From Rikenellaceae bacterium (GTDB lineage: Bacteria > Bacteroidota > Bacteroidia > Bacteroidales > Rikenellaceae), in the NCBI GenBank assembly GCA_021201795.1, contig JAJQEF010000045.1, forward strand, positions 1 through 51,844: a stretch of DNA of 51,844 bases. The letters run 5' to 3'. The translations under genes and the position numbers were made by a program. The notes beneath the pieces are model-generated. The model was not told where the DNA came from and did not search any database. It saw only the letters and a program-made list of their open reading frames with translations. Of the stretch, positions 26,688 through 36,138 are shown piece by piece (the stretch's first letter is position 1; every line of letters starts with the position of its first letter).

Positions 26688-26718
26688 TTTGCCCGGATAT
26701 ATTTTTTAATTATTTTTG
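26688..26718 (+). promoter_or_regulatory. promoter of the aminopeptidase P gene
   Basis: TTTG at 26688-26691, 19-bp spacer, TATTTTTG at 26711-26718: a full match to the Bacteroidota vegetative promoter. The leader to the ATG at 26735 would be only about 10 bases. Confidence 0.7.
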
Positions 26719-26734
26719 ATATAAAATCAGCAGT

Positions 26735-28126
26735 ATGTTCGAAAAAGAACTATATATAAGCAGGAGGAATGAACTGCGCAAAAAAGTCAGGCATGGATTG
26801 GTATTGCTTCTTGGCAATGAAGATTCTCCTGCAAACTATCCTTCCAACACTTATCACTTCAGACAAGACAGCAATTTTCTATATTTTTTCGGAATAAACC
26901 GTCCAGGGTTCGCAGCGGTAATGGATGTAGAATCGGGCACCGACTGTCTATATGCTAACGATATCTCACTCAGGGATATTGTATGGACTGGTCCTCAACC
27001 ATCAGTACAGGATCTGTCTGAATCGTGCGGAGTAAAAAAATCTTTTAAAAAAGACGAATTAAATAACGTAATCAACATAGCATTAAAGAACGGAAGAAAA
27101 ATACACTTTCTTCCACCTTATCGCGACACTAATGTACTGAGATTAAAAACATTGCTTGGTATAAAAACAGACTGCATATCGAATTACGTATCGGCAGATC
27201 TTATCAAAGCCGTCGTTTCACTGCGTGAAATAAAAGGTTCGGAAGAAATAACACAAATAGAGAATGCCTGCAAAACAGCTTATGAAATGCACACTGCAGC
27301 AATGAAATTATGCCGACCGGGAATTACGGAAAAAGAAATCGGAGGATATATAGAAGGTATATCACTATCGAAAGGACACGGTGTATCGTTTCTTCCGATA
27401 GTTACCCAGAACGGGGAGACCTTGCACGATCATTCCTATAAAAATAAACTCCGTTCAGGTAAGCTGCTTCTTATCGATGCAGGCGCGGAGACCGATATGA
27501 ATTACTGCTCGGATTTTACCAGAACCTTTCCGGTAAACGGCAAATTTACAGATATCCAAAAAAGTATTTATAATATAGTTCTCGCGGCTAATAACAAGAC
27601 TTTCGAAATTATAAGCAGCGGGATAACTTTCAGAAGCGTCCATCTGGAATGTGCGAAAGTTTTATGCAAAGGACTTAAAGATATAGGCATCCTGCACGGC
27701 GACACCGAAGAAATGGTTGAAAACGGGGTATACGCTCTATTTATGCCGCATGGACTCGGACACCAGATGGGGCTCGATGTTCACGACATGGAAGATCTCG
27801 GAGAGGAATATGTAGGGTATAACGACCAGACCGAGAGAAGCAGATTATTCGGGCTCGGTTCTTTAAGGATGGCGAAAAAATTAAAACAAGGGCATGTTTT
27901 GACCGTAGAACCTGGAATATATTTTATTCCGGCCCTGATAGACAGTTGGAAAAGCGAAAAAATAAATTCTAATTTTATCGATTACGGTAAACTCGAAAAA
28001 TTCAAAAATTTCGGTGGGATCAGGATCGAGGACAATGCCCTGGTGACCGATAAGGGATGCCGTATATTGGGAAAAAAAAGAGTTCCGGTTACCGTAGAAG
28101 AAATTGAAAATTTCATGGCGATTTGA
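26735..28126 (+). CDS. pepP: aminopeptidase P family Xaa-Pro aminopeptidase
   Basis: Cleaves N-terminal residues next to proline. The 463-residue protein has the N-terminal AMP_N domain (residues 1-150: NYPSNTYHFRQDSNFLYFFG) and a C-terminal pita-bread M24 domain. Five metal ligands are seen: Asp in LLIDAGAE, Asp in YCSDFTRTFP, His in MPHGLGHQMGLDVHD, Glu in LTVEPGIYF and Glu in GIRIEDNALV. Length fits the family. It is monocistronic by context, with a strong promoter before it and the metK riboswitch region after it. Confidence 0.92.
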   Translation: MFEKELYISRRNELRKKVRHGLVLLLGNEDSPANYPSNTYHFRQDSNFLYFFGINRPGFAAVMDVESGTDCLYANDISLRDIVWTGPQPSVQDLSESCGVKKSFKKDELNNVINIALKNGRKIHFLPPYRDTNVLRLKTLLGIKTDCISNYVSADLIKAVVSLREIKGSEEITQIENACKTAYEMHTAAMKLCRPGITEKEIGGYIEGISLSKGHGVSFLPIVTQNGETLHDHSYKNKLRSGKLLLIDAGAETDMNYCSDFTRTFPVNGKFTDIQKSIYNIVLAANNKTFEIISSGITFRSVHLECAKVLCKGLKDIGILHGDTEEMVENGVYALFMPHGLGHQMGLDVHDMEDLGEEYVGYNDQTERSRLFGLGSLRMAKKLKQGHVLTVEPGIYFIPALIDSWKSEKINSNFIDYGKLEKFKNFGGIRIEDNALVTDKGCRILGKKRVPVTVEEIENFMAI

Positions 28127-28188
28127 TGAATAACCCTCGATAGCTCGCTAAAAAAATACCGAATAGCTTTTTTTGTTATAAAAAAGAC

Positions 28189-28196
28189 TAATTTTG
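28189..28196 (+). promoter_or_regulatory. -7 element upstream of the metK riboswitch
   Basis: TAATTTTG matches TAnnTTTG. Transcription would begin near 28203, just before the SAM-II-like element, which is the expected arrangement. The -33 element is not well spaced (TTTG at 28172 is only 13 bp away). Confidence 0.5.
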
Positions 28197-28210
28197 TAAG
28201 TGTTAACTCT

Positions 28211-28259
28211 AATGTGGAAAGATTTGGCCGATTGCAACCACACAAAAAATTGCTAAAGC
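28211..28259 (+). promoter_or_regulatory. SAM-II-like riboswitch upstream of metK
   Basis: The leader shows the hallmarks of the SAM-II (metA-type) pseudoknot. Stem P1 is TGTGG (28213-28217) with CCACA (28238-28242). The enclosed loop carries GATTTGGCCGATTGCAA, and an A-rich linker leads to GCTAAA (28252-28257), which can pair with TTTGGC (28223-28228) to form the pseudoknot. The order GATTT-CCG-TTGC-GCTAAA is the conserved core known for this class. It sits 75 bases before metK; a T6 run follows at 28264-28269, so control may act on transcription rather than by covering the start. SAM shutting down its own synthase is the inferred logic. Confidence 0.75.
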
Positions 28260-28334
28260 AGCGTTTTTTATCTGTATTTACCAATCAACTGAATTTTTCC
28301 CGTTTTTAATTGTTTAACTAAAAAATAATAAAAA

Positions 28335-29630
28335 ATGGGATTTTTATTTACTTCGGAGTCCGTATCGGAAGGACATCCGGACAAAGTCGCTGACCAGATT
28401 TCAGATGCCATTCTGGACGAATTCCTGAAATCGGACAGCGAATCAAAGGTAGCTTGTGAAACTTTCGTAACTACGGGTCTTACCGTAATCGGCGGAGAAG
28501 TCCGTTCGAATGCTTACGTAGATGTACAAAGCGTAGCAAGGGAGGTCATTAACCAGATCGGTTATACCAAGTCGGAATATATGTTCGACGGCAATTCATG
28601 CGGCGTGCTGTCTGCGATCCACGAACAATCTCCGGACATCAATCAGGGTGTCGTAAGAGAGGTTGCAGAGGAGCAGGGTGCAGGAGACCAAGGCATTATG
28701 TTCGGTTATGCTTCGGCTGAAACCAAAGAATACATGCCTGCATCGTTAATGCTGTCGCATATAATTCTGGAAGTGCTGGCAGATATAAGACGCGAGAACC
28801 AAGAGATGCCGTATCTCCGCCCTGACGCAAAGAGTCAGGTTACGATCGAGTATGGAGACGACGGCAAAGCCAAACGTGTTCACACCATTGTTGTCTCGAC
28901 ACAGCACGACGAATTCGTTACGCCATTGGCCGGCGATCTGGATGAAAAACGCGCAGAAGAGGAAATGTGTCGAAAAATTAAAACCGATGTACGCGACATT
29001 CTTATTCCACGCGTGAAGAAAAGATTACAGGAATCGGAGGATCATCAACTTTCGGAACTTTTAGGGGACGATTACATCCTCCATGTGAATCCGACAGGTA
29101 AGTTCGTTATCGGCGGTCCCCATGGAGACACCGGGCTCACAGGGCGGAAGATCATTGTCGATTCATACGGAGGCAAGGGAGCGCATGGAGGCGGAGCATT
29201 CTCCGGCAAAGATTCCTCCAAAGTGGACCGTTCAGCGGCATATGCAGCGAGATACATTGCTAAAAACATTGTCGCGGCAGGAATTGCAGATGAAGTGCTC
29301 GTACAATTCGCTTATGCCATTGGAATCGCACGCCCTGTAAGCGTTTACGTAGATACTTACGGAACATCGAAAGTTAATTTATCCGACGGAGATATTGCAT
29401 GCAGGATCGAAAAAATCTTCGATCTCCGTCCGGCAAAGATCATCGAGAAATTCGGACTTAAAAATCCTATTTTCCGACCTACGGCAGCTTACGGGCACTT
29501 CGGAAGAAAACCTTTCATAAAAGAGGTCAAATTCAACAGCAATGGTGAAACGATAACGAAATCGGTGGAATTTTTCGCATGGGAAAAACTCGATTCAGTC
29601 GATATTCTGAAAAAAGAATTCGGACTTTAA
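28335..29630 (+). CDS. metK: S-adenosylmethionine synthase
   Basis: MetK makes SAM from methionine and ATP. The 431-residue protein contains the family motifs [20 protein letters not shown] at residues 7-26 (catalytic His, methionine and metal site), [29 protein letters not shown] and [19 protein letters not shown]. It is somewhat longer than E. coli MetK (384), with a small insertion near residues 185-230 and a C-terminal extension, as in other Bacteroidota. Regulated by the SAM-II-like element in its leader and ended by a perfect terminator 4 bp after the stop codon, so it is a monocistronic unit. Confidence 0.96.
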   Translation: MGFLFTSESVSEGHPDKVADQISDAILDEFLKSDSESKVACETFVTTGLTVIGGEVRSNAYVDVQSVAREVINQIGYTKSEYMFDGNSCGVLSAIHEQSPDINQGVVREVAEEQGAGDQGIMFGYASAETKEYMPASLMLSHIILEVLADIRRENQEMPYLRPDAKSQVTIEYGDDGKAKRVHTIVVSTQHDEFVTPLAGDLDEKRAEEEMCRKIKTDVRDILIPRVKKRLQESEDHQLSELLGDDYILHVNPTGKFVIGGPHGDTGLTGRKIIVDSYGGKGAHGGGAFSGKDSSKVDRSAAYAARYIAKNIVAAGIADEVLVQFAYAIGIARPVSVYVDTYGTSKVNLSDGDIACRIEKIFDLRPAKIIEKFGLKNPIFRPTAAYGHFGRKPFIKEVKFNSNGETITKSVEFFAWEKLDSVDILKKEFGL

Positions 29631-29633
29631 AAC

Positions 29634-29663
29634 AAAAAATCTTCGGAATTCCGAAGATTTTTT
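29634..29663. terminator. terminator after metK
   Basis: A 30-base perfect inverted repeat, AAAAAATCTTCGG-AATT-CCGAAGATTTTTT in outline, ends in six T residues. It is strong in both directions. Confidence 0.9.
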
Positions 29664-29675
29664 GTTTATTTGGAT

Positions 29676-30569
29676 ATGGACAAGATTTTAGAAACCGCTG
29701 TAATCTCCGATGCGGCAGAAATACACGAATTAAGAAAAAAAGCCTTCGGAAAAGTCGGAGACGAAATTGGAAGATACGACCTTCCGCTTCTGATGCAGAC
29801 CTTGGAGGATGTGGGATCGGAATTTTCACAGAGTAAAGTTTTCAAATATGTTGTCAAGGGGAAAATAATCGGATCGATTACCGGGACTCCGGATAACAAT
29901 TTTTCATGCACTGTCGGCAAATTGGCCGTCGATCCGGAAGTTCAACATTCGGGAATAGGTACCGGGCTTATGAATGCGGTGGAAAAAGAATTTCCTGAAT
30001 GTGTCCGGTTCAAATTATTTACGAGCAGGAAAACTCCGTACACAATAAAAATGTATAAGAAACTCGGGTATTTCATAGACGGTGAGGATGAAATGAATGG
30101 AATGCCCATAGTATTAATGTCAAAAAATACTGCAAAATATATTTTCAAGTCTGGTCCCGAACATCATGAAGCGCTGATAGGAATCTGGGAAGAATCTGTT
30201 CGGGCGAGTCATTATTTTATCACGGAAGAAGATATACATCTTTATAGAGGGCATGTCGGTGAAGCCCTCCGCTCAATGGATATATATAACATAACCGATG
30301 AATACGGTAGAATAATAGGTTTTACAGGTATCGACAAAAATAAAATCGAGATGCTATTTATTACCCCTGAAGCAAGCGGGAATGGCTACGGAAGCAGATT
30401 AATGAAATATGTAATCGCATTTCATAATATCAGTCAGGTAGATGTAAACGAGCAAAACCATAAAGCCGCATTATTCTATAAAAAATATGGTTTTACGGTC
30501 ACGGGAAGAAGCGAAAAGGATCCTTCGGGAAATCCATATCCCATATTGCACATGGAAAGGAAAAAATAG
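29676..30569 (+). CDS. tandem GNAT-domain N-acetyltransferase
   Basis: A 297-residue fusion of two complete GNAT folds. The first (about 1-147) has the acetyl-CoA motif VDPEVQHSGIGTGLMNAVE and the C-terminal YKKLGYF; the second (about 148-297) has LFITPEASGNGYGSRLMKYV, then VDVNEQNHKAALFYKKYGF, as in YjaB-like enzymes. I use the ATG at 29676; a TTG at 29670 would add two residues. The start lies only 12 bp after the metK terminator, so a promoter must lie within or upstream of that hairpin. Substrates of either half are unknown. Confidence 0.88.
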   Translation: MDKILETAVISDAAEIHELRKKAFGKVGDEIGRYDLPLLMQTLEDVGSEFSQSKVFKYVVKGKIIGSITGTPDNNFSCTVGKLAVDPEVQHSGIGTGLMNAVEKEFPECVRFKLFTSRKTPYTIKMYKKLGYFIDGEDEMNGMPIVLMSKNTAKYIFKSGPEHHEALIGIWEESVRASHYFITEEDIHLYRGHVGEALRSMDIYNITDEYGRIIGFTGIDKNKIEMLFITPEASGNGYGSRLMKYVIAFHNISQVDVNEQNHKAALFYKKYGFTVTGRSEKDPSGNPYPILHMERKK

Positions 30570-30633
30570 GATTATTCCATTTACGGTAAAGGCATATTTT
30601 TTGCATGATTTATCGGGAAATAAACCGTAAAAC

Positions 30634-31332
30634 ATGAAAACAATCATCGACCGCTCTTCTTCCAGAGGCTATGCCAATCATGGATGGCTCAAAACATATC
30701 ATACTTTCAGTTTCGCAGATTACTATAACCCAAGACGGATGCACTTCGGTGCTTTGAGGGTACTCAATGATGACACTGTCATGCCCGGGCATGGTTTCGA
30801 CACGCATCCGCACAAAAATATGGAGGTTATTTCTATTCCATTGAAAGGAGAAATGCGCCATGGCGACAATATAAACAATACTGAAGTTATAGGCCGCGGC
30901 AAAATACAGGTAATGAGCACGGGTTCGGGAATATTCCACAGCGAATACAACGACAGCGATACTGAAGTTCTCGAATTTCTCCAGATATGGGTAATACCGA
31001 AAATAAAGGACACAACGCCGGGTTATCATAATTACGACATATCCGACAAAGTAAATAAACAGGGAATTTCTTTATTTATTTCTCCTGACGGACCTTTTTC
31101 TATTTTGCAGGATGCCTGGTTCTCATGGGGAAACCTGGAACGGGATTCATCGACCGAATATAATTTATATGGCAGAAATACCGGAGTATATATTTTCGTG
31201 TTAGAAGGTTCCGTGAAGATCGGAGATATCGAACTCGGCAGAAGGGATGGGGTCGGAACAACAGAAACCACAAATATAACGATAGAAGCAATTGAAAAAT
31301 CCGAGATACTGTTGATGGAAGTAGTTCTTTAA
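30634..31332 (+). CDS. pirin family protein (YhhW-like)
   Basis: A 232-residue bicupin. The N-terminal cupin keeps the pirin metal ligands in FDTHPHKNMEVISI (two His) and GSGIFHSEYN (His and Glu), as in quercetinase-active YhhW/YhaK proteins. The start motif SRGYANHGWLKTYHTFSFAD is characteristic. Whether it is an enzyme (quercetin dioxygenase) or a redox-sensing regulator is not known. It stands between the acetyltransferase and tamB, with 51 bp to tamB. The frame is intact. Confidence 0.9.
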   Translation: MKTIIDRSSSRGYANHGWLKTYHTFSFADYYNPRRMHFGALRVLNDDTVMPGHGFDTHPHKNMEVISIPLKGEMRHGDNINNTEVIGRGKIQVMSTGSGIFHSEYNDSDTEVLEFLQIWVIPKIKDTTPGYHNYDISDKVNKQGISLFISPDGPFSILQDAWFSWGNLERDSSTEYNLYGRNTGVYIFVLEGSVKIGDIELGRRDGVGTTETTNITIEAIEKSEILLMEVVL

Positions 31333-31383
31333 TTACTGCATTAGATTAACTTATACGGACCATATTAATCCGGACACCGAATA

Positions 31384-34300
31384 ATGGGGAAAAAAATATT
31401 TAAATATTTATTATGGATTCTATTTGCAATCATCGGGTTAGCAGCAATAATATTCATAGCATTATACATACCACCAGTTCAGGACTTCATTAAAACCAAG
31501 GCAGTATCTTATGTTTCGAGTAATTTAGGCATACGGCTGTCTGTGGAACGGTTGCGATTAAAATTCCATCTAAAGCTGGCCATAAACAACACGACGATAT
31601 TGACAACGGATTCCGACACGCTGTTCCACTGTAACACGCTGGAAGCAAATGTGGCATTTATCCCCCTCTTACGGCAGGATGTGGTTTTAAGGTCGTTTCA
31701 TGCGAACGGGATCATATTGGATTATGTCGATGATACAACCGGAATGGTTCTCACATGAACAGTGGACTCGATATCGCTTAAAGCCAACAGCGTAAATTTA
31801 AAAAAAGATTCCATTAACGTGGAATACCTCGACGTGATAAACGGGAATGTACGGCTTAAGTCCGGGACTTCAGTCGTCGACACAACTTCAGGCAACGCCA
31901 TGTGGACGATTTATGCATGGGAAATCGATATGCGCGAAACAAGGTTCCGCATGACGGATGTAAACGATTCCCTGATAGTCGACGCACATCTGCCGGAAGG
32001 ATATATTGAAAAAGTACTGGTAGATATTCCAGCTGCGGCAGTTACAGTCGAAACAATATCGCTTGAGGACGGCCATTACATCATAAAGATATATCCTTCC
32101 GAAGAACCTGCAACTGTCTTGGATAATCCGGATATTGCGGATACGGAACAATGGGTGGTATCAGCTGAAAAAATTGATATAAAAAATAATAGTTTTGGTT
32201 ATTCCAATAATTCTCCGCCCAAATCGAAGGGAATCGATTTCAATAACCTTTCATTTTCAGAAATAAACGCAGACATCGATTCCGCGTACTATCGCGGACA
32301 AAACATCGGCATCAGGATAAACGACATTAATTTCAAAGAGAGAAGCGGCATTAAAGTTAATACGATGCAGTTGAGTGCGGCAATGGATTCTTCTTATCTG
32401 TCCGTCAATAAAATGGTACTTCGGACAGATAATTCAGAGGTCACGGCGGATGCGCAGATAGGAACCGGAATAACCGGTTCGGCCCCGGAGACCCCTGTGA
32501 ACGCAAAAATATCCGCCGATATCGACATAGATGAGTTTCTTGATCTTTTCACGATCACCGACCCTGAATTGGAACATTCTCTGCGCGGGAAAAATTTAAA
32601 AGCCGATCTGAATATCGGCGGACGCCTCAACAGGGTCTTGCTGGATAAAGTCGTTATAAATATTCCCGGGGAAATTAACCTCACAGCGGAAGGTTCGGTC
32701 ATAGGTTTACCCGATGCCAAAGACCTTGGGGGTGATATCCGGTTCACGGCCTCATTAACCGATGGGGAGATCATCGAACAATTTTTGTTGGATACCGCTG
32801 CACGGAATAGAATAAATATACCTCCTTTCTCGACACACGGCACGGTCGCAGCTTCTAACGGTACATATTCCCCGGATATATTATTAAATATCAACGGCGG
32901 CAACCTGTCCGTATCCGGAAGTTATAACAGCAATAACGAATCTTACAGAGTAATTGCTGAGGCTAATAGTTTCCCTGTTTACAGTATTTTGCCTAAGGAC
33001 TCATTAGGAACCACTTCTTTTACCATAACGGCGGACGGGCACGGTTTTGATTTTTTTAACACCAACACCGAAGCGACGGTAGATTTTTCCCTCGACAGCA
33101 TTTTATACTCGGGATACACTTACAGAAACATTACCCTCGGTGCAGAATTAAAAAATAATATTTTATCAGGAAATATAAATTCCGACAGCGAAGCGCTGGA
33201 TGTGGGTCTGGAATTTTCCGGTATACTGATGTATACGGATCAACAAGCTGAAATACATGGAGAAATAAAAAATCTTGACCTCTATATACTGAATTTTTCC
33301 GAAAGAGAGATGAATATGTCATTCTTTCTCGATATGACAGCAAAGGCTTCCGGAACAAGAATTTTCGATTTTAATGCGGAAATAGATACACTGCGTATTT
33401 TCGACGGAAGTCGCGATAATTACATCAACCATACGGAACTTACCGTTACGGCAGATACTGCTCTCCTGAATGTCGATATGACCTCCGGAGACCTTGCATT
33501 GAAGTTATCCGTTTACGAATCCCTGGATTCACTGATTTCCCATATAAATTCGATATCTGCAGAAATACAATCACAAATAATTGCTAACGATATAGACATG
33601 CGGACGGTCAATAATATTGTGCCTGCATTCGACCTCCAGACCACCTCAGGAAACAATAACATAATCGGTTATTTTCTCCGACAGGCAAACCTTGGTTTCA
33701 GAAAAATGGAACTCGATGCGTCAAAATCAATGGATACAAGTTTCAATGTATCTTTAAAAACAGATTATATAACATTCAACAACCTTCTATTCGATACATT
33801 ATCGGTCGGAATTTCAACTGATAGCGGGAATCTGGATTATAACGTTATACTTTCAAACCTACGTTCCGGAGAGAACAGTAAGGCGCATATTGACGTTTAC
33901 GGTTCCGTATATTCCGACACCGTAACGCTTACGGCTGTTCATCACGATATGGAATGGAAGACAGGATTCAACATAGAGAGCTATACAGTATGGAGCGATA
34001 CTTCGGCAGTATTACGGCTTATGGATCGCGGGCTCATACTTAACTACGATAACTGGAACGTAAACGCTGATAATTACATCTCCTACGGTTTCACCAGTGG
34101 CAGGCTGGGTGCAGATCTAAGACTAAATAACAACGACCAGTTACTCGCGGTAGAGTCTATAGATAACGGCAGCATACACTTAGAAATCAACAATCTCGAT
34201 CTCGGCACAACAATGAGTCTTATTCCCTCCGCTCCGGAAATGGACGGCAGGCTATCTGCAAATATAACAGGAGGGATCGATCCGGTTTCCGCAGACGGCA

Positions 34301-36138
34301 ATATTTCTGTTTCCAACTTACTTTACCAGCGCGATACACTCGGCAATATCGACCTTGATCTCAATTATAATAATTCTTCAGAATCATTCGATGCTCTTAT
34401 GAACGTGAACGGCGACCAAGTACTTACAGCGAACGGAAATTTAGGCGCGGACAGCACCGGAAATCTAAATATAAACGCAGAAATAAACCGCCTTCCTCTG
34501 AATCTGGCAAATCCTTTCATTCCGGACGATTATGCTGATTTAAACGGTTATCTTAACGGGAACCTGTCGGTCACAGGTTCTTCCGGGAATACATTGTTCT
34601 CCGGTAACGCATCATTTGAAGACGCAGAAGTAAATGTTGCTTTAGTAGGGACTGAGTTCGATATTTCAGACAATAATATTACCATACAGAATAGTGTTCT
34701 TTCGATGAACGGGTTCAGCATTATTTCACCGAATAATCAATCTATGGATATAAACGGAACTGTGGATTTCAGTAATTTCTCGAATATCGTTACCGACCTT
34801 CGCGTCACGGCAGACAATTTTCAGGCTGTCGACGTACAACGCAACCGCTCTTCCGTCGTTTACGGTACGGCATTTCTCGACATGGACGTAACAGCCAAAG
34901 GCTCTGTCAACGAATTGGTAATACGCGGAGAAGTGGATTTGTTGAACAATACGGACGTTACCTATGTAATGCAGAATAATTCCCTCGATATAGAAGAACA
35001 GGCACAGGACATTGTTACGTTCGTGTCTTTCAGAGATACGACTTATTATGAACTGCCGGATACCACAGTAAGGCTTAAACTCACAGGAATAGACATGCTG
35101 GTGAATATAAATATTGAAGAGGGCGTAGATGCGGCAATAAACCTATCGGCGGACGGACAGAACCGTATCGAAGTAAAGGGCAGCGGAGAGCTCACCTATA
35201 CATCCAATCAGCTCGGAGATACTCGTTTCACGGGAAGATATAATCTCACGGGAGGTACGGTCAATTATAATCCTCCGGTGATATCGGCTAAATCATTCGC
35301 TATACAGGAAGGGAGCTACGTCCAGTGGAACGGCGACATTGCCGACCCTACGGTAAATATAACCGCTATCGAAAGTGTTATCACCAACGTTACGGAAGAA
35401 GGACAATCATCGGCAAGGAGGGTCGACTTCAACATAATTATCCGGGTAGAGAACTCTCTCGATAATCTTGAAATAACATTCGATTTAGCGGCTCCTAACG
35501 ATCTTTCGATACAAAATCAGCTGTCTTCATTGACTGCGGAACAGCGATCGTCACAGGCAATGAATCTTTTGATCTACAACACTTATAACGGACCTGGAAC
35601 GGTTGCTAAAGGCAACTCTACAAATCCTTTGAATACTTTCGTGGAACGGGAGTTAAACCAATGGGCGCAGGATAACCTTAAAGGAGTGGACATCAGTTTC
35701 GGAATCGATACTTATAATCAAGCCACATCCACCGGGCAAACGACACGTACCGATTACTCCTACCGTTTATCTAAAAACCTGTTCAGCGACAGGGTACGTA
35801 CCGTAATAGGCGGACGGATAAGCACGGATTCGGAGACAGACGACGCCCTTACGGACAATTTTATCGACGACATATCGCTGGAATATTTACTCAACGACAG
35901 TGGCAATATGTATGTTAAAGTATTCCGTCATACAGGTTATGAAAGCATTCTCGAAGGAGAAGTAACCCAGACCGGATTCGGTTTCGTTGTACGCAAAAAA
36001 ATGAACAAATTATACGAGTTGTTCCATTTCGGAAAAAAACGTAAACAAAAGAAGCTCGAAGAACAGCAAAAAGAGGAAGCTGCTGCCGCTACTAACAGCG
36101 AAACTACAACAACTGAAGATTATGCGGATGAAGAATAA
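31384..36138 (+). pseudogene. tamB: TamB-like inner-membrane/periplasmic bridge protein, interrupted by TGA
   Basis: TamB bridges the two membranes and works with TamA/TamL in outer-membrane protein or lipid traffic. The frame of about 1584 codons starts with a cytoplasmic lysine cluster and a membrane anchor (WILFAIIGLAAIIFIALYI, about residues 11-30), continues through an AsmA/TamB-like beta-rich body, and ends with the DUF490 domain (ELNQWAQDNLKGVDISFGID and a final strand region). Codon 125 is TGA at 31756-31758, between GMVLT and TVDSIS; a single base change from GGA, CGA or TGG-like sense codons explains it. A downstream GTG could restart translation but would lose the membrane anchor. 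The 3' end overlaps tamL by 17 bp. The gene is probably inactive unless readthrough occurs or the base is a sequencing error. Confidence 0.8.

Noticed and set aside
31756-31758. Selenocysteine or stop-codon reassignment at the tamB TGA
   Set aside because: No SECIS-like hairpin follows, position is not a redox site, and TGA ends other genes (for example mreC); TAG and TAA also interrupt genes.
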